Of a stretch of 64,000 nucleotides of DNA, positions 1 through 9,204 are shown piece by piece. The first letter of the stretch is position 1. Every line of letters begins with the position of its first letter. A program made the translations under genes and the position numbers. The notes beneath the pieces were generated by a model that worked only from the letters and a program-made list of their open reading frames with translations, had not been told where the DNA came from and did no database searches. Location: positions 268,846 through 332,845 of the forward strand of contig JAYQTK010000006.1 in assembly GCA_038147335.1 (NCBI GenBank). The letters run 5' to 3'. Source of the DNA: Marisimplicoccus sp038147335 (GTDB lineage: Bacteria > Bacteroidota > Bacteroidia > Flavobacteriales > Flavobacteriaceae).

Positions 1-2
1 TT

Positions 3-485
3 ACCTATGATCTTTTATGTATTTTGATTCTGTTTTTTTTAATTTATTTATTTAATCTAGTTAAATCTAGAATTGAAACTAAAAAAAGCAGTAAAAGTAT
101 AGTAAGATTTATTGATTCAAAGAAGATAATAAGCATAGTTCTTATTCCTGTTATGCTTGTATTATTCGTTTTAGGTATATATAATTGGTATTCTATTGGA
201 ATGAGCTCAAATTTTGCAAGCTCTTTCTATTATGTAAATGAAGTTTTTTACACAACTTTTTTCTCAATACTTATTATTGCAGATGTTTTTATTCTTCTAT
301 TATCTTTTCTTTATACAGAAAGGTATAGTCAAATAATGAGAAATACTGGTTTTATTATTTGTACTATTTTAATAAGACTTTCATTTTCCTCAACAGGATT
401 AACAAATCTTCTTCTGATTGTATCTAGTGTAATTTTTGGACTACTAATATTAAAAATTTATAGTCTAATGAATAAGATTGAGTAA
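3..485 (+). CDS. C-terminal part of an integral membrane protein, unknown function (5' end cut by window)
   Basis: The reading frame is open from base 3, so the gene begins left of the window; the TTG at 24 is not needed as a start. About 160 residues are visible, with at least four hydrophobic segments separated by short charged loops (for example Lys/Arg-rich residues around bases 65-125), so it is an inner-membrane protein. I do not recognise the family. Its stop codon directly abuts the stop of folD on the other strand, with no spacer and no terminator between the two convergent genes. Confidence 0.6.
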   Translation, partial: TYDLLCILILFFLIYLFNLVKSRIETKKSSKSIVRFIDSKKIISIVLIPVMLVLFVLGIYNWYSIGMSSNFASSFYYVNEVFYTTFFSILIIADVFILLLSFLYTERYSQIMRNTGFIICTILIRLSFSSTGLTNLLLIVSSVIFGLLILKIYSLMNKIE

Positions 486-1361
486 TCAGTCTTTAAGCTC
501 GCAAGCTTTTAGTGTATTTTTTAGTAACATTGAAATTGTCATAGGTCCAACTCCTCCGGGCACTGGTGTTATCATTACATCTCTTTGACTGAAATCTTCA
601 AAGTCAACATCACCCACAATTTTATAACCTTTTGAAGAAGTTTCATCAACAACTCTTGAAATTCCAACGTCAATTATAATTGAGTTATCACTAACCATTT
701 TAGATTTTAAAAACTTTGGAATACCAATTGCAGATATAATTAGATCTGAATTAATACACAGTGTCTCTAATTCTTTAGATCTACTATGGGCAACAGTTAC
801 TGTTGCATTTGCAAAGGATTGGTTTTGACTAAGAAGAATACTAATCGGACGACCAACTATTTGACTTCTACCTATTACAAGACATCGTTTGCCTGATAAG
901 TCAATCTTATATCTTTTTATTAATTCAACAATACCAGCTGGAGTAGCAGGTATAAAAGTATCAATTCCTAAAGTCATTTTACCATAATTAAAAGGATGGA
1001 ATCCATCAACATCCTTCTCTGGAGATACTTGGGTTAATATCTTCTCTTGGTCAATATTTGAAGGCAAAGGAAGCTGAACAATAAATCCATCAATTTCTTT
1101 ATTTTCATTGATCTTAGTAATTTCATTTAACAACTCATCCTCAGTAATATTATCATTGAATTTGAATAAAGATGAATTAAATCCAACTCTTTCACATGCC
1201 TTAATCTTACTATTAACATATGTTTGACTTGGGCCATCATCCCCAACAAGAACTGCAGCTAAGTGTGGAACTTTTTTTCTATTATTTACTCTATCCTCTA
1301 CATGATTTTTAATTTCATCTAGAACATCATTAGAAATCTTCTTACCATCAATTATTTTCAT
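486..1361 (-). CDS. folD: Bifunctional methylenetetrahydrofolate dehydrogenase / methenyltetrahydrofolate cyclohydrolase
   Basis: FolD interconverts 5,10-methylene-, 5,10-methenyl- and 10-formyl-tetrahydrofolate in the cytosol, supplying one-carbon units for purine, fMet-tRNA and thymidylate synthesis. The 291-residue length is normal. Visible signatures are YVNSKIKACERVG with the catalytic Lys near residue 56, the QLPLP segment, the DVDGFHP motif, the NADP-binding stretch VIGRSQIVGRP, and the C-terminal PVPGGVGPMT. The ATG at 1361 is preceded after 13 bases by a TATATTTG box, so it probably has its own promoter. It converges end to end with the membrane protein at 3-485. Confidence 0.96.
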   Translation of the reverse strand: MKIIDGKKISNDVLDEIKNHVEDRVNNRKKVPHLAAVLVGDDGPSQTYVNSKIKACERVGFNSSLFKFNDNITEDELLNEITKINENKEIDGFIVQLPLPSNIDQEKILTQVSPEKDVDGFHPFNYGKMTLGIDTFIPATPAGIVELIKRYKIDLSGKRCLVIGRSQIVGRPISILLSQNQSFANATVTVAHSRSKELETLCINSDLIISAIGIPKFLKSKMVSDNSIIIDVGISRVVDETSSKGYKIVGDVDFEDFSQRDVMITPVPGGVGPMTISMLLKNTLKACELKD

Positions 1362-1374
1362 AGAAATTTTTTTT

Positions 1375-1382
1375 CAAATATA
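1375..1382 (-). promoter_or_regulatory. Candidate -7 box (TATATTTG) for folD
   Basis: The minus strand reads TATATTTG, a full match to the Bacteroidota -7 consensus TAnnTTTG, 13 bases before the folD ATG. No clear -33 TTG is present at the usual spacing, so the call rests on the -7 box and its position alone. Confidence 0.45.
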
Positions 1383-1399
1383 CATATTGCACAGACTAT

Positions 1400-2284
1400 T
1401 TATTTCATGCTTCTATACATTTTTTCAATTACTATAACATGTGGAAAAGTAATTGCTGCCAGAAAGGTAAAAATAATAGGAAGAAGATCGCTATTATCAA
1501 TTTCAGTGTAGTTATAGAACAAGATTAAAAAGATAATAGCCAGAATAAAATAAGGCATAGAATTTAATAAATATCTCTTTAAACTATTGTTGTCATTACT
1601 TCCATAAATATACTTTACCTGGTCCTTTATTGACAGTATACTATGAAAAAAGATAAAATAAACTGAGAAGCATAAAATTAATGTTGAACTTAATGATAGA
1701 AAATAAAAAAGAACAAAAAACAAAATCTCACTAAAAATAAAAGATGTCAGATATTTATTAATTACTAAAGTGGATATATATACAATTGAAGCTATAATTA
1801 AAATTATATTCAAGGAACTAGAATTCAAAAAGTTAATTTTAAATGATAAAAAAACATTATTTACAGTATTAATATTATTCATAAAAATTATTGTAAATAG
1901 TATAATTCCATGAGATACAATAGATATAAACCTGTAATAGTTTTTTAAACTTCTAGTTATTGGTATGGCTTCCAAATGTTGCTCACCAAAATGATAAATA
2001 GATACAATAATAAACGCAATTAAGGCAAATGAAGGGAAAAGATAAAAGAAGATAAATCCAAGAAAAACAACACCTATATATATAAAAAAGGGTCTAAATT
2101 GACTATAATTAGATGTAAATTTTGAATTTTTTTTAATTATTAACAAGTCATTTGCTCCGTGAATTAGTCCAACAGATAAAACAAGTGCAAATCCTATCAT
2201 ATCCTGGTAATTTGCTGATAATAAATAGCTTAATGTTAAAAAAATTGTAAAAATAGCTATTCTGAATATGATAATTTTTGTCAC
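1400..2284 (-). CDS. blh: Brp/Blh-family beta-carotene 15,15'-dioxygenase (retinal synthesis)
   Basis: Blh enzymes cleave beta-carotene into two retinals, the chromophore of proteorhodopsin. The 294-residue protein has about eight or nine hydrophobic helices and the spaced histidines expected of the iron site: HGAND near residue 42, YHFGEQH near 97-103, FFHS near 214 and FPH near 278. The start is GTG at 2284; an in-frame stop lies just upstream and the next Met is residue 29, which would lose the first helix. The gene is divergent from the proteorhodopsin gene with 109 bases between them, the usual partnership in marine Flavobacteriia. Carotene synthesis genes (crtE/B/I/Y) are not in this window. 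Confidence 0.88.
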   Translation of the reverse strand: MTKIIIFRIAIFTIFLTLSYLLSANYQDMIGFALVLSVGLIHGANDLLIIKKNSKFTSNYSQFRPFFIYIGVVFLGFIFFYLFPSFALIAFIIVSIYHFGEQHLEAIPITRSLKNYYRFISIVSHGIILFTIIFMNNINTVNNVFLSFKINFLNSSSLNIILIIASIVYISTLVINKYLTSFIFSEILFFVLFYFLSLSSTLILCFSVYFIFFHSILSIKDQVKYIYGSNDNNSLKRYLLNSMPYFILAIIFLILFYNYTEIDNSDLLPIIFTFLAAITFPHVIVIEKMYRSMK

Positions 2285-2393
2285 AATTCATTAAATATTT
2301 GATAAAAAAAGATATGATTTTTTTTTAAATTATCTTTTTTAACTCCATTATTTTATTTAATTTACTTTTCTATAAACAATAATTAATTTAATT

Positions 2394-3110
2394 ATGGAAA
2401 ATTTATTAAGTATTTTACCGGTTTTAGCTACTGATTTAAGCTTGACTGATTTCACTTTTTGGATTGGGTTTGCAGCAATGTTTGCATCTACTCTTTTCTT
2501 TTTCTCTGCTATGAATTTAGTAGCTGATAAGTGGAAAACTTCAATGTTAGTTTCAGCGCTTATTACTGGTATTGCAGCTCTTCACTATTACTATATGAGA
2601 AATGCTGCTATGGAAGGTGATATAACTACTGCTTACAGGTATGTAGATTGGATCCTAACTGTACCACTTATGTGTGTAGAGTTTTATCTAATTTTAAAGC
2701 CATCAGGTGCTACTAAAAGCATGTTGTGGAAGTTAATCGGTCTTTCAGTTGTTATGCTTGTTACTGGATATTTCGGTGAAGCAGGCATAGGTCCTCTTGA
2801 CGCTCAATTATGGGGTCTAGTTTCAGGTATAGCATATTTTGCTATTGTTGCTGAAATCTTTGTAGGAGGCGCAGCAAAACTAGCTAAATCAGCTGGTGGA
2901 AATGTTGAGAGTGCGCATAAAATGCTATGTAAATTCGTACTTATAGGTTGGGCTATTTATCCAATTGGATATATGGCAGGAACTGACGGATGGTATAGTG
3001 GAATCTTTAGTGGCCTTGCAGGTCAAATGGATGTTATATACAACGTTGGTGATGCAATTAACAAAATCGGTTTCGGTCTTGTTGTTTACAACCTTGCTGT
3101 ATCTAAGTAA
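2394..3110 (+). CDS. Proteorhodopsin, light-driven proton pump, green-type (Met at tuning position)
   Basis: Seven-helix retinal protein of the inner membrane that exports protons in light. In RYVDWILTVPLMCVEF the proton acceptor is Asp85, then Thr89, and the donor is Glu96; this D-T-E set marks a proton pump rather than a sodium (NDQ) or chloride (NTQ) pump. His64 sits at the place of the His that pairs with the acceptor. Lys224 in DAINKIGFG is the Schiff-base lysine and Asp220 the second counter-ion. The tuning position (105 in the reference numbering) is Met93, the flavobacterial green-absorbing type. The 238-residue length is typical. The upstream 109 bases are AT-rich; a weak -7-like TACTTTTC lies at 2363-2370. 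A strong hairpin terminator follows. Confidence 0.97.
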   Translation: MENLLSILPVLATDLSLTDFTFWIGFAAMFASTLFFFSAMNLVADKWKTSMLVSALITGIAALHYYYMRNAAMEGDITTAYRYVDWILTVPLMCVEFYLILKPSGATKSMLWKLIGLSVVMLVTGYFGEAGIGPLDAQLWGLVSGIAYFAIVAEIFVGGAAKLAKSAGGNVESAHKMLCKFVLIGWAIYPIGYMAGTDGWYSGIFSGLAGQMDVIYNVGDAINKIGFGLVVYNLAVSK

Positions 3111-3130
3111 TTTACACTCAGATAAAATAA

Positions 3131-3157
3131 AAGTCACCTTCGGGTGACTTTTTTTTT
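3131..3157 (+). terminator. Rho-independent terminator after proteorhodopsin (probably bidirectional)
   Basis: An 8-bp perfect stem (AAGTCACC / GGTGACTT) with a TTCG tetraloop is followed by a run of T to 3157. It lies 20 bases past the proteorhodopsin stop. On the minus strand the same stem is followed by TTTTATTTTAT, so it can also end argS transcripts, whose stop codon overlaps the T run. Confidence 0.9.
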
Positions 3158-4928
3158 ACATTTTATTTGGTAGATCTATTCCTAAAAGCTCAGAACACAA
3201 CTTAATTACATCTCTTGTTTTAAGAGATATCAAAAGCCTAACAGATGTTGATTCTTTTGATTCAGAATTTAAAATATTAAAATTTTGATATAAAGAATTG
3301 TAGCTTTTAACTAAATCATATAAATAGTTTGCTATTAGCGCAGGAGAAAGCTCTTTGTACGAATTTTTAATTACTACAGGTAAATCATATATTATCTTCA
3401 AAATTTCTTTTTCTTTATCATTAAGAGAGTATCCCTTATCAATAGAAATTTCATTATTATACTTTTTTATAATTGACTGGATTCTAACAAATGCATACTG
3501 AATAAAAGGACCAGTATTTCCGTTAAGATCAATTGATTCTTCTGGATTAAATAGAATGTTTTTCTTAGGGTCAACTTTAAGTATATAGTATTTTAGAGCA
3601 CCAAGAGCAATGCTTTTATAATCTTCATAATCTAGTGCTTCATTTTTTGATTTAAATTTATCAAGGTTCTCGGTAGTTTCTTTTACATTATCAATTAATT
3701 CAAATATTAAATCATCAGCATCAACTACAGTTCCTTCTCTGCTTTTCATTTTACCAGACGGAAGGTCAACCATTCCATAGCTTAAATGAGAAAGATAACT
3801 AGCCCAATCATAACCAAGTCTTTTTAAAATTTTAAATAATACGTTAAAGTGATAGTCTTGTTCATTTCCTACAGTATAAATCATTCCTTTAACATTTTCA
3901 TTATCAGAAATTCTCTGAACTGCTGTACCAAGATCTTGAGTCATATAAACAGACGTTCCATCTGATCTTAACAATAATTTTTCATCAAGACCCTCGTCAT
4001 CAAGATTTATCCATATTGATGAATCTTCTTTTGTATAAAATACATTTTTACTAAGTCCTTCTTTAATTATATCCTTTCCTAATAAATAAGTCTGACTTTC
4101 ATAATAATTTTTATCAAAAGAAACTCCTAATAACTTATATGTACTTTCAAATCCTTCATATACCCATTGATTCATCATATTCCAAATTTTTAGTGTTTCT
4201 TCATCATTATTTTCCCAATTCATTAACTCATTTTTAGCATCTTGCATTATTTGAGTACTATCTTCAGCTTTATCTGTTTCAATACCAGACTTTAAAAGTT
4301 CATTTTTTTGTTGATTATGTATCTTATCAAAAAGTATATAATAATCTCCAACAAATTTATCTCCTTTGATATTTTCTGATTTAGGTGTTTTACCCTCACC
4401 ATATTGCTTCCATGCAATCATTGACTTACAAATATGTATCCCTCTATCATTTATGATTTGAACTTTCTTTACATTTTTCCCATTTGCTTCGAGAATTTTT
4501 GAAATAGAATAACCCAGTAGATTATTTCTTATATGTCCTAGATGAAGAGGTTTGTTTGTATTTGGAGATGAAAATTCAACAATAAAAGTCTCATTTTGTT
4601 TTTTTGATTTTCCAAAATCAATATCATCTTTAATTGACTCGATAAAGTTTAGGTAATATTTATCAGAGATAGTAAGATTTAAAAAACCACCAACTATATT
4701 AAAAGAAATAATATTTTCAGAACTGCTTACTAAACTTTCTCCAAGATCTTTACCAAAAGATGAAATCTGGTCTTTTTTTAGGTCTTTATAAAAAGGAAAG
4801 AGGACAATAGTTAAATCACCTTGAAAATCTTTTTTTGTATTTTGAATTTCAATTTCATTTGTTTTTAGATTAAATTTTTTTTCTAAAAAAACTGAAACTA
4901 ACTTTGAAATATCTGATTTGATATCCAT
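3156..4928 (-). CDS. argS: Arginine--tRNA ligase
   Basis: Charges tRNA-Arg with arginine in the cytosol; class Ia synthetase. The 590-residue protein has an N-terminal Arg-tRNA synthetase domain (about 1-90), the HIGH-type motif HLGH at about 131-134 in NKPLHLGHIRNN, and a KMSK-type loop SGKMKSREG in the second half, followed by the DALR anticodon-binding domain ending in ELLGIDLPNKM. The start lies 5 bases after the gltA stop, so both genes are probably one transcript. The terminator at 3131-3157 follows. Confidence 0.96.
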   Translation of the reverse strand: MDIKSDISKLVSVFLEKKFNLKTNEIEIQNTKKDFQGDLTIVLFPFYKDLKKDQISSFGKDLGESLVSSSENIISFNIVGGFLNLTISDKYYLNFIESIKDDIDFGKSKKQNETFIVEFSSPNTNKPLHLGHIRNNLLGYSISKILEANGKNVKKVQIINDRGIHICKSMIAWKQYGEGKTPKSENIKGDKFVGDYYILFDKIHNQQKNELLKSGIETDKAEDSTQIMQDAKNELMNWENNDEETLKIWNMMNQWVYEGFESTYKLLGVSFDKNYYESQTYLLGKDIIKEGLSKNVFYTKEDSSIWINLDDEGLDEKLLLRSDGTSVYMTQDLGTAVQRISDNENVKGMIYTVGNEQDYHFNVLFKILKRLGYDWASYLSHLSYGMVDLPSGKMKSREGTVVDADDLIFELIDNVKETTENLDKFKSKNEALDYEDYKSIALGALKYYILKVDPKKNILFNPEESIDLNGNTGPFIQYAFVRIQSIIKKYNNEISIDKGYSLNDKEKEILKIIYDLPVVIKNSYKELSPALIANYLYDLVKSYNSLYQNFNILNSESKESTSVRLLISLKTRDVIKLCSELLGIDLPNKM

Positions 4929-4933
4929 TGAAT

Positions 4934-6229
4934 TTATGAAATTGACCTATGTGTTGGACCGTTATATATCTGTCTTGGTCTTCCAATTGGATTTTTAGAG
5001 TCTCTCATTTCTTTCCACTGAGCAATCCAACCAGGTATTCTTCCTAGAGCAAACATAACTGTAAACATTTCGGTAGGAATACCTAAAGCTCTGTAAATAA
5101 TACCAGAGTAGAAGTCCACATTTGGATATAATTTTTTTTCAATAAAGTATTCATCGTTTAATGCTTTTTCTTCAATTGATTTAGCAATTTCAAGTATTGG
5201 ATCATCAATACCAAGATCATTAAGAACTTGATCAGCAGCTTTTTTAATTATTTTTGCTCTAGGATCAAAGTTCTTATAAACCCTATGACCAAATCCCATC
5301 AATCTAAATGGATCAGACTTATCTTTTGCTTTGTCAATATATTTATCAATATCCGAACCATCATTTTTAATCAACTCTAGCATCTCAATTACAGCTTGAT
5401 TAGCACCTCCATGTAATCTTCCCCAAAGGGCAGAAATTCCTGCAGATATTGATGCATATAAACCAGCATATGATGATCCTACTATTCTTACAGTTGATGT
5501 TGAACAATTTTGTTCGTGATCAGCGTGAAGAATCAAGAGTGTGTTCAAAGCATTAACAATTATATCATTTTGCTTATAATCTTGATTTGGCTTAGCAAAC
5601 ATCATATACGCAATATTTTCTGTATACTCTAAATTATTGTTACTATAATTTAAAGGCAAACCTTTGATTTTTCTTAACGTCCAAGATGACATAATAGGAA
5701 ACTTTGCAAGAAGTCTGATTGTAGATAAATACATTTTATCTTTTTCTGTTGTACCTGCAGTATCTTTTAATGAAATTTTTGTTTCATTTAAAGGGTTAAA
5801 TGCAATCAAAGCAGATGTAAGAGAGGATAATACACCCATTGGATGAGCAGATTTAGGGAAACTTTTAAAGATTTGCTTAAGATCTTCATCTACAAGGGCT
5901 TCTTCTCTAATATCCTCTTGAAACTTTTGTATCTCTGACTTTGATGGTAAATCTCCATAAATTAAAAGATAAGCAACCTCTAAGAAAGATTTTTTTTGAC
6001 ATAATTCATCAACAGAGTAGCCTCTGTATCTTAAAACACCATTCTCTCCGTCAAGGTAAGTTATTTCACTTATACAATGACCTGTGTTTTTATAGCCTGG
6101 ATCATAGGTAATCAAACCAGTTTCTGATCTTAATTGATTTATATCAATTGCCTCTTCATTTTCAGATCCAGTAATTACAGGAAATGTATAAGATTTTCCA
6201 TCAAATTCAATTTTTGCAGATTTTCCCAT
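4934..6229 (-). CDS. gltA: Citrate synthase
   Basis: Condenses acetyl-CoA with oxaloacetate to open the TCA cycle. At 431 residues it is the long bacterial (hexameric, type II) form with the small N-terminal beta domain. Active-site segments are visible: HADHEQNCSTSTVRIVGS with the catalytic His, RLHGGANQAVIEML, GFGHRVYKNFDPRA, and the C-terminal RPRQIYNG with the substrate Arg. The gene has a candidate promoter in the 63-base gap after eno and leads directly into argS. Confidence 0.96.
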   Translation of the reverse strand: MGKSAKIEFDGKSYTFPVITGSENEEAIDINQLRSETGLITYDPGYKNTGHCISEITYLDGENGVLRYRGYSVDELCQKKSFLEVAYLLIYGDLPSKSEIQKFQEDIREEALVDEDLKQIFKSFPKSAHPMGVLSSLTSALIAFNPLNETKISLKDTAGTTEKDKMYLSTIRLLAKFPIMSSWTLRKIKGLPLNYSNNNLEYTENIAYMMFAKPNQDYKQNDIIVNALNTLLILHADHEQNCSTSTVRIVGSSYAGLYASISAGISALWGRLHGGANQAVIEMLELIKNDGSDIDKYIDKAKDKSDPFRLMGFGHRVYKNFDPRAKIIKKAADQVLNDLGIDDPILEIAKSIEEKALNDEYFIEKKLYPNVDFYSGIIYRALGIPTEMFTVMFALGRIPGWIAQWKEMRDSKNPIGRPRQIYNGPTHRSIS

Positions 6230-6244
6230 AATTAGGTGTTTCTA

Positions 6245-6252
6245 CAAATTTA
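6245..6252 (-). promoter_or_regulatory. Candidate -7 box (TAAATTTG) for gltA-argS
   Basis: TAAATTTG on the minus strand matches TAnnTTTG and lies 15 bases before the gltA ATG, in the only sizeable gap between eno and argS. A matching -33 TTG is not evident. Confidence 0.45.
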
Positions 6253-6292
6253 ATTTACCTGCAGTTAAGAAAAAAATTAATTAAAATTTAAA

Positions 6293-7588
6293 TTAAGAAA
6301 GCTTTAAATTAAATGCCTCTTTTCCAAGAAATTTTGCATTTTCGCCAAGCTCTTCCTCTATCCTTAGTAATTGATTGTATTTTGACATTCTATCACTTCT
6401 TGACATTGAACCAGTTTTAATCTGACCAGTGTTAAAAGCTACACAAAGGTCTGCGATAGTAGAATCTTCAGTTTCACCTGATCTATGAGAAATTACTGAG
6501 GTAAAATTATTTTCAGATGCAAGATTAATTGAAGAGATAGTTTCAGATAATGATCCAACTTGATTAAATTTTATAAGAATAGAATTTCCAATTTTTTCAT
6601 TTATTCCTTTAGACAATCTATTTAAATCAGTTACAAAAAGATCGTCCCCAACAAGTTGAACTTTATCACCAATTTTTTCTGTCAAGAGCTTCCAACCGTC
6701 CCAATCATTTTCATCCATTCCATCCTCTATTGAAATTATTGGATATTTTTCACATAATTCAACTAAGAAATCAACTTGTTCATTAGAATTTAACTTAGTT
6801 GAATTATTTTTTTCAAATATTGAATAGTCATAATATCCATCTTTGTAAAATTCTGATGATGCACAATCTAAAGCTATCATTACATCTTTTTTCATCTCAT
6901 ATCCTGCTTTATTTACTGCTTCAATAATTGTATTTATTGCGTCTTCAGTACCATCTAGTTCTGGAGCAAATCCACCTTCATCACCAACAGCTGTTGAAAG
7001 ACCTCTTGATTTCAGAATGGACTTTAGATTATGAAAAACTTCATTACCAATCTGTAAAGCATTAGTAAAACTTTTTGCTCCAACAGGAACAATCATAAAC
7101 TCTTGAAATGAAATTGGTGAGTCAGAATGACTTCCACCGTTAATTATGTTCATAAGTGGGACAGGCAAAACATTTGAATTTGAATCACCTAAATATTTAA
7201 AAAGAGATATATTCTTTTCATTAGCAGCAGCCTTTGAAACAGCTAGAGAAACTGAGAGAATAGCATTTGCTCCAAGTTTAGATTTATTATTCGTACCATC
7301 TAGTTTAATCATTTTTTCATCAATAAGTTTCTGATCAAAAATTGATAGGTTATTTAATTCTTTTGAAATAATTTCATTTACATTTTTCACAGCATTAAAA
7401 ACAGATTTACCCATATATGAGTCCAATCCATCTCTTAATTCTACAGACTCATGTTCACCCGTAGATGCACCAGATGGGACAGCAGCCCTTCCAATTACAT
7501 TGTTTGTGGTGATTACATCAGTTTCAACTGTAGGATTTCCTCTTGAGTCAAAAATCTGCCTCGATACTATTTTTTTTATTTTAGTCAT
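6293..7588 (-). CDS. eno: Enolase (phosphopyruvate hydratase)
   Basis: Interconverts 2-phosphoglycerate and phosphoenolpyruvate in glycolysis and gluconeogenesis. The 431-residue protein has the N-terminal capping motif SRGNPTVE, the SGASTGEHE loop, the metal-ligand segments LDCASSEF, SIEDGMDENDW and GDDLFVTD, and the signature IKFNQVGSLSET followed by SHRSGETED. It starts 3 bases after the carA stop, so the two are very likely co-transcribed. Confidence 0.97.
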   Translation of the reverse strand: MTKIKKIVSRQIFDSRGNPTVETDVITTNNVIGRAAVPSGASTGEHESVELRDGLDSYMGKSVFNAVKNVNEIISKELNNLSIFDQKLIDEKMIKLDGTNNKSKLGANAILSVSLAVSKAAANEKNISLFKYLGDSNSNVLPVPLMNIINGGSHSDSPISFQEFMIVPVGAKSFTNALQIGNEVFHNLKSILKSRGLSTAVGDEGGFAPELDGTEDAINTIIEAVNKAGYEMKKDVMIALDCASSEFYKDGYYDYSIFEKNNSTKLNSNEQVDFLVELCEKYPIISIEDGMDENDWDGWKLLTEKIGDKVQLVGDDLFVTDLNRLSKGINEKIGNSILIKFNQVGSLSETISSINLASENNFTSVISHRSGETEDSTIADLCVAFNTGQIKTGSMSRSDRMSKYNQLLRIEEELGENAKFLGKEAFNLKLS

Positions 7589-7591
7589 TGG

Positions 7592-8686
7592 TTAATTTAG
7601 TTTTGATAAGAATTGATCAAATAAATAATTTCCATCATTAGGGCCAGGACCAGCCTCAGGATGATATTGAACAGAAAAACAATTCTTAGATTTTATTTCA
7701 AGACCAGCGACTGTTTGATCATTCAAATGTTTATGTGAGATTTTAACTGACTTGTTAGCAACAGCAGTATCATAATCAACAGCAAAACCATGATTTTGAG
7801 ATGTTATTTCTCCTTTACCAGTATTGATGTTTAAAACAGGGTGATTAATACCTCTATGTCCATTAAACATTTTATATGTTTTTATATTATTAGCTAGTGC
7901 AATAACTTGATGACCAAGACAGATACCAAATAATGGATAATTTTTTTCAAGAATTTCTTTTGTTGTTTCTATAACTGTTTTTAATGGTTCAGGATCACCA
8001 GGACCATTTGAAAGGAAAAATCCATTAGGTTTAAATTTTAGCATTTGATCAAGACTTGAATCATATGGAAAAACTTTAACAAATAGATCTCTTTTAACAA
8101 AATTATCAAGTATATTCTTTTTAATTCCCAAGTCAATTACTGCTAACCTTTTATTAGATTGTTTATTTCCAATTTCATAAGGTTCTTTTGTAGAAACTTT
8201 AGATGCAAGTTCTAATCCATTCATACTTGGAAAATTGCTAAGTTTTTTCTTGATATCTGAAATTTTATCAACCTCTGTAGTTATAGCAGCATTCATTGCT
8301 CCATTATCTCTTATATATCTTACAAGAGCTCTAGTATCAACATCACATAAAGTAACTAGTTTATTTGATTCAAACCATTTTTTAATTGATTCAGAGTTTG
8401 ATCTTGAGTTTACAGAACTAAAATTTTTACAAATTAGTCCACTGATATAAATTTTATTTGATTGAGATTCTGACATTTTGATACCGTAGTTTCCAATATG
8501 AGAAGTTGTAGTTACCATAATTTGTCCAAAATAAGATGGATCAGTAAATATTTCTTGATATCCAGTTACTCCAGTATTAAAACAGATTTCACCAAAAGAA
8601 GTGCCATTGATTCCGGTAGAACGACCATAAAAAATCGTACCATCAGCTAACAGTACGAGTCCTTTTTTCCTTTTTTTGTAAGTCAT
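7592..8686 (-). CDS. carA: Carbamoyl-phosphate synthase small (glutaminase) subunit
   Basis: CarA hydrolyses glutamine and passes ammonia to CarB for carbamoyl phosphate, feeding pyrimidine and arginine synthesis; carB is not in the window. The protein has the CPSase small N-terminal domain (LADGTIFYGRSTG, FNTGVTGYQEI) and a class I glutamine amidotransferase domain with nucleophile Cys in FGICLGHQV and the His/Glu pair in QYHPEAGPGP. I place the start at the ATG at 8686 (364 residues). The frame stays open to 8731, but that extension runs through the rplQ terminator and is hydrophobic and unconserved. The gap upstream holds the terminator, and a weak TAATTTTA lies just before the start. Confidence 0.95.
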   Translation of the reverse strand: MTYKKRKKGLVLLADGTIFYGRSTGINGTSFGEICFNTGVTGYQEIFTDPSYFGQIMVTTTSHIGNYGIKMSESQSNKIYISGLICKNFSSVNSRSNSESIKKWFESNKLVTLCDVDTRALVRYIRDNGAMNAAITTEVDKISDIKKKLSNFPSMNGLELASKVSTKEPYEIGNKQSNKRLAVIDLGIKKNILDNFVKRDLFVKVFPYDSSLDQMLKFKPNGFFLSNGPGDPEPLKTVIETTKEILEKNYPLFGICLGHQVIALANNIKTYKMFNGHRGINHPVLNINTGKGEITSQNHGFAVDYDTAVANKSVKISHKHLNDQTVAGLEIKSKNCFSVQYHPEAGPGPNDGNYLFDQFLSKLN

Positions 8687-8706
8687 TTCGGAAAGTAAAA
8701 TTACAT

Positions 8707-8741
8707 AAAAAAAGGACATATGAAAATACATATGTCCTTTT
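8707..8741 (-). terminator. Rho-independent terminator of the str-S10-spc-alpha ribosomal cluster
   Basis: On the minus strand a 13-bp perfect stem (AAAAGGACATATG / CATATGTCCTTTT, bases 8729-8741 with 8710-8722) closes a 6-base loop and ends in a T run. It lies 25 bases past the rplQ stop and before carA. It closes the ribosomal cluster and shows that the upstream extension of the carA frame is not coding. Confidence 0.9.
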
Positions 8742-8766
8742 GTTAATTACTTTTTATTTAGTGTTA

Positions 8767-9201
8767 TTAAGACTCAGCTTTTTCCTCTGAATCGACCACT
8801 TGTTCTTTTGGAGATTCTTTAACTTGTTTTGAGTTATACAGGTTATTAAAATCTACAAGCTCGATCATAGCCATTGATGCATTATCTCCCATTCTATTAC
8901 CTAATTTGATTATTCTTGTATATCCACCTGGTCTATTAGCTACTTTTTGAGCTATCTCATCAAATAGAGTCTTAACACCATCCTTATTCCTCAATTTGCT
9001 AAAGCATAGTCTTCTATTATGTGTATTATCATTTTTGGACTTGGTAATTAAAGGCTCAATAAAAATCTTTAAAGCTTTAGCTTTAGTTGATGTAGTAGTA
9101 ATCCTTTTATGCTCAATTAATGATACTGCCATGTTAGCTAACATAGCTTTTCTATGAGCTGACTTTCTACCAAGTTTAATTGTTTTTTTACCGTGTCTCA
9201 T
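8767..9201 (-). CDS. rplQ: 50S ribosomal protein L17
   Basis: Large-subunit protein near the exit tunnel rim and last gene of the cluster. The N-terminus MRHGKKTIKLGRKSAHRKAM is typical. The conserved core ends around residue 120, and a Glu/Lys/Ser-rich tail (ESPKEQVVDSEEKAES) extends it to 144 residues; such acidic tails recur on other ribosome-linked proteins here. It starts 3 bases after the true rpoA stop. Confidence 0.96.
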   Translation of the reverse strand: MRHGKKTIKLGRKSAHRKAMLANMAVSLIEHKRITTTSTKAKALKIFIEPLITKSKNDNTHNRRLCFSKLRNKDGVKTLFDEIAQKVANRPGGYTRIIKLGNRMGDNASMAMIELVDFNNLYNSKQVKESPKEQVVDSEEKAES

Positions 9202-9204
9202 TGT

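Noticed and set aside
24..485. TTG at 24 as the real start of the first gene
   Set aside because: The frame is open through base 3 with hydrophobic residues in phase, so the gene is more simply cut by the window edge.
2285..2393. Defined promoter for proteorhodopsin and blh
   Set aside because: The gap is A/T-rich with only a weak TACTTTTC at 2363-2370 and no consensus -7 box on either strand.
2925..3147. Small frames on both strands inside and after the proteorhodopsin gene
   Set aside because: They lie over the conserved C-terminus of proteorhodopsin and the terminator and show no family resemblance.
8687..8731. Upstream extension of carA to 8731
   Set aside because: It runs through the perfect hairpin terminator of the ribosomal cluster, and carA homologues start at the KKGLVLLADG region.
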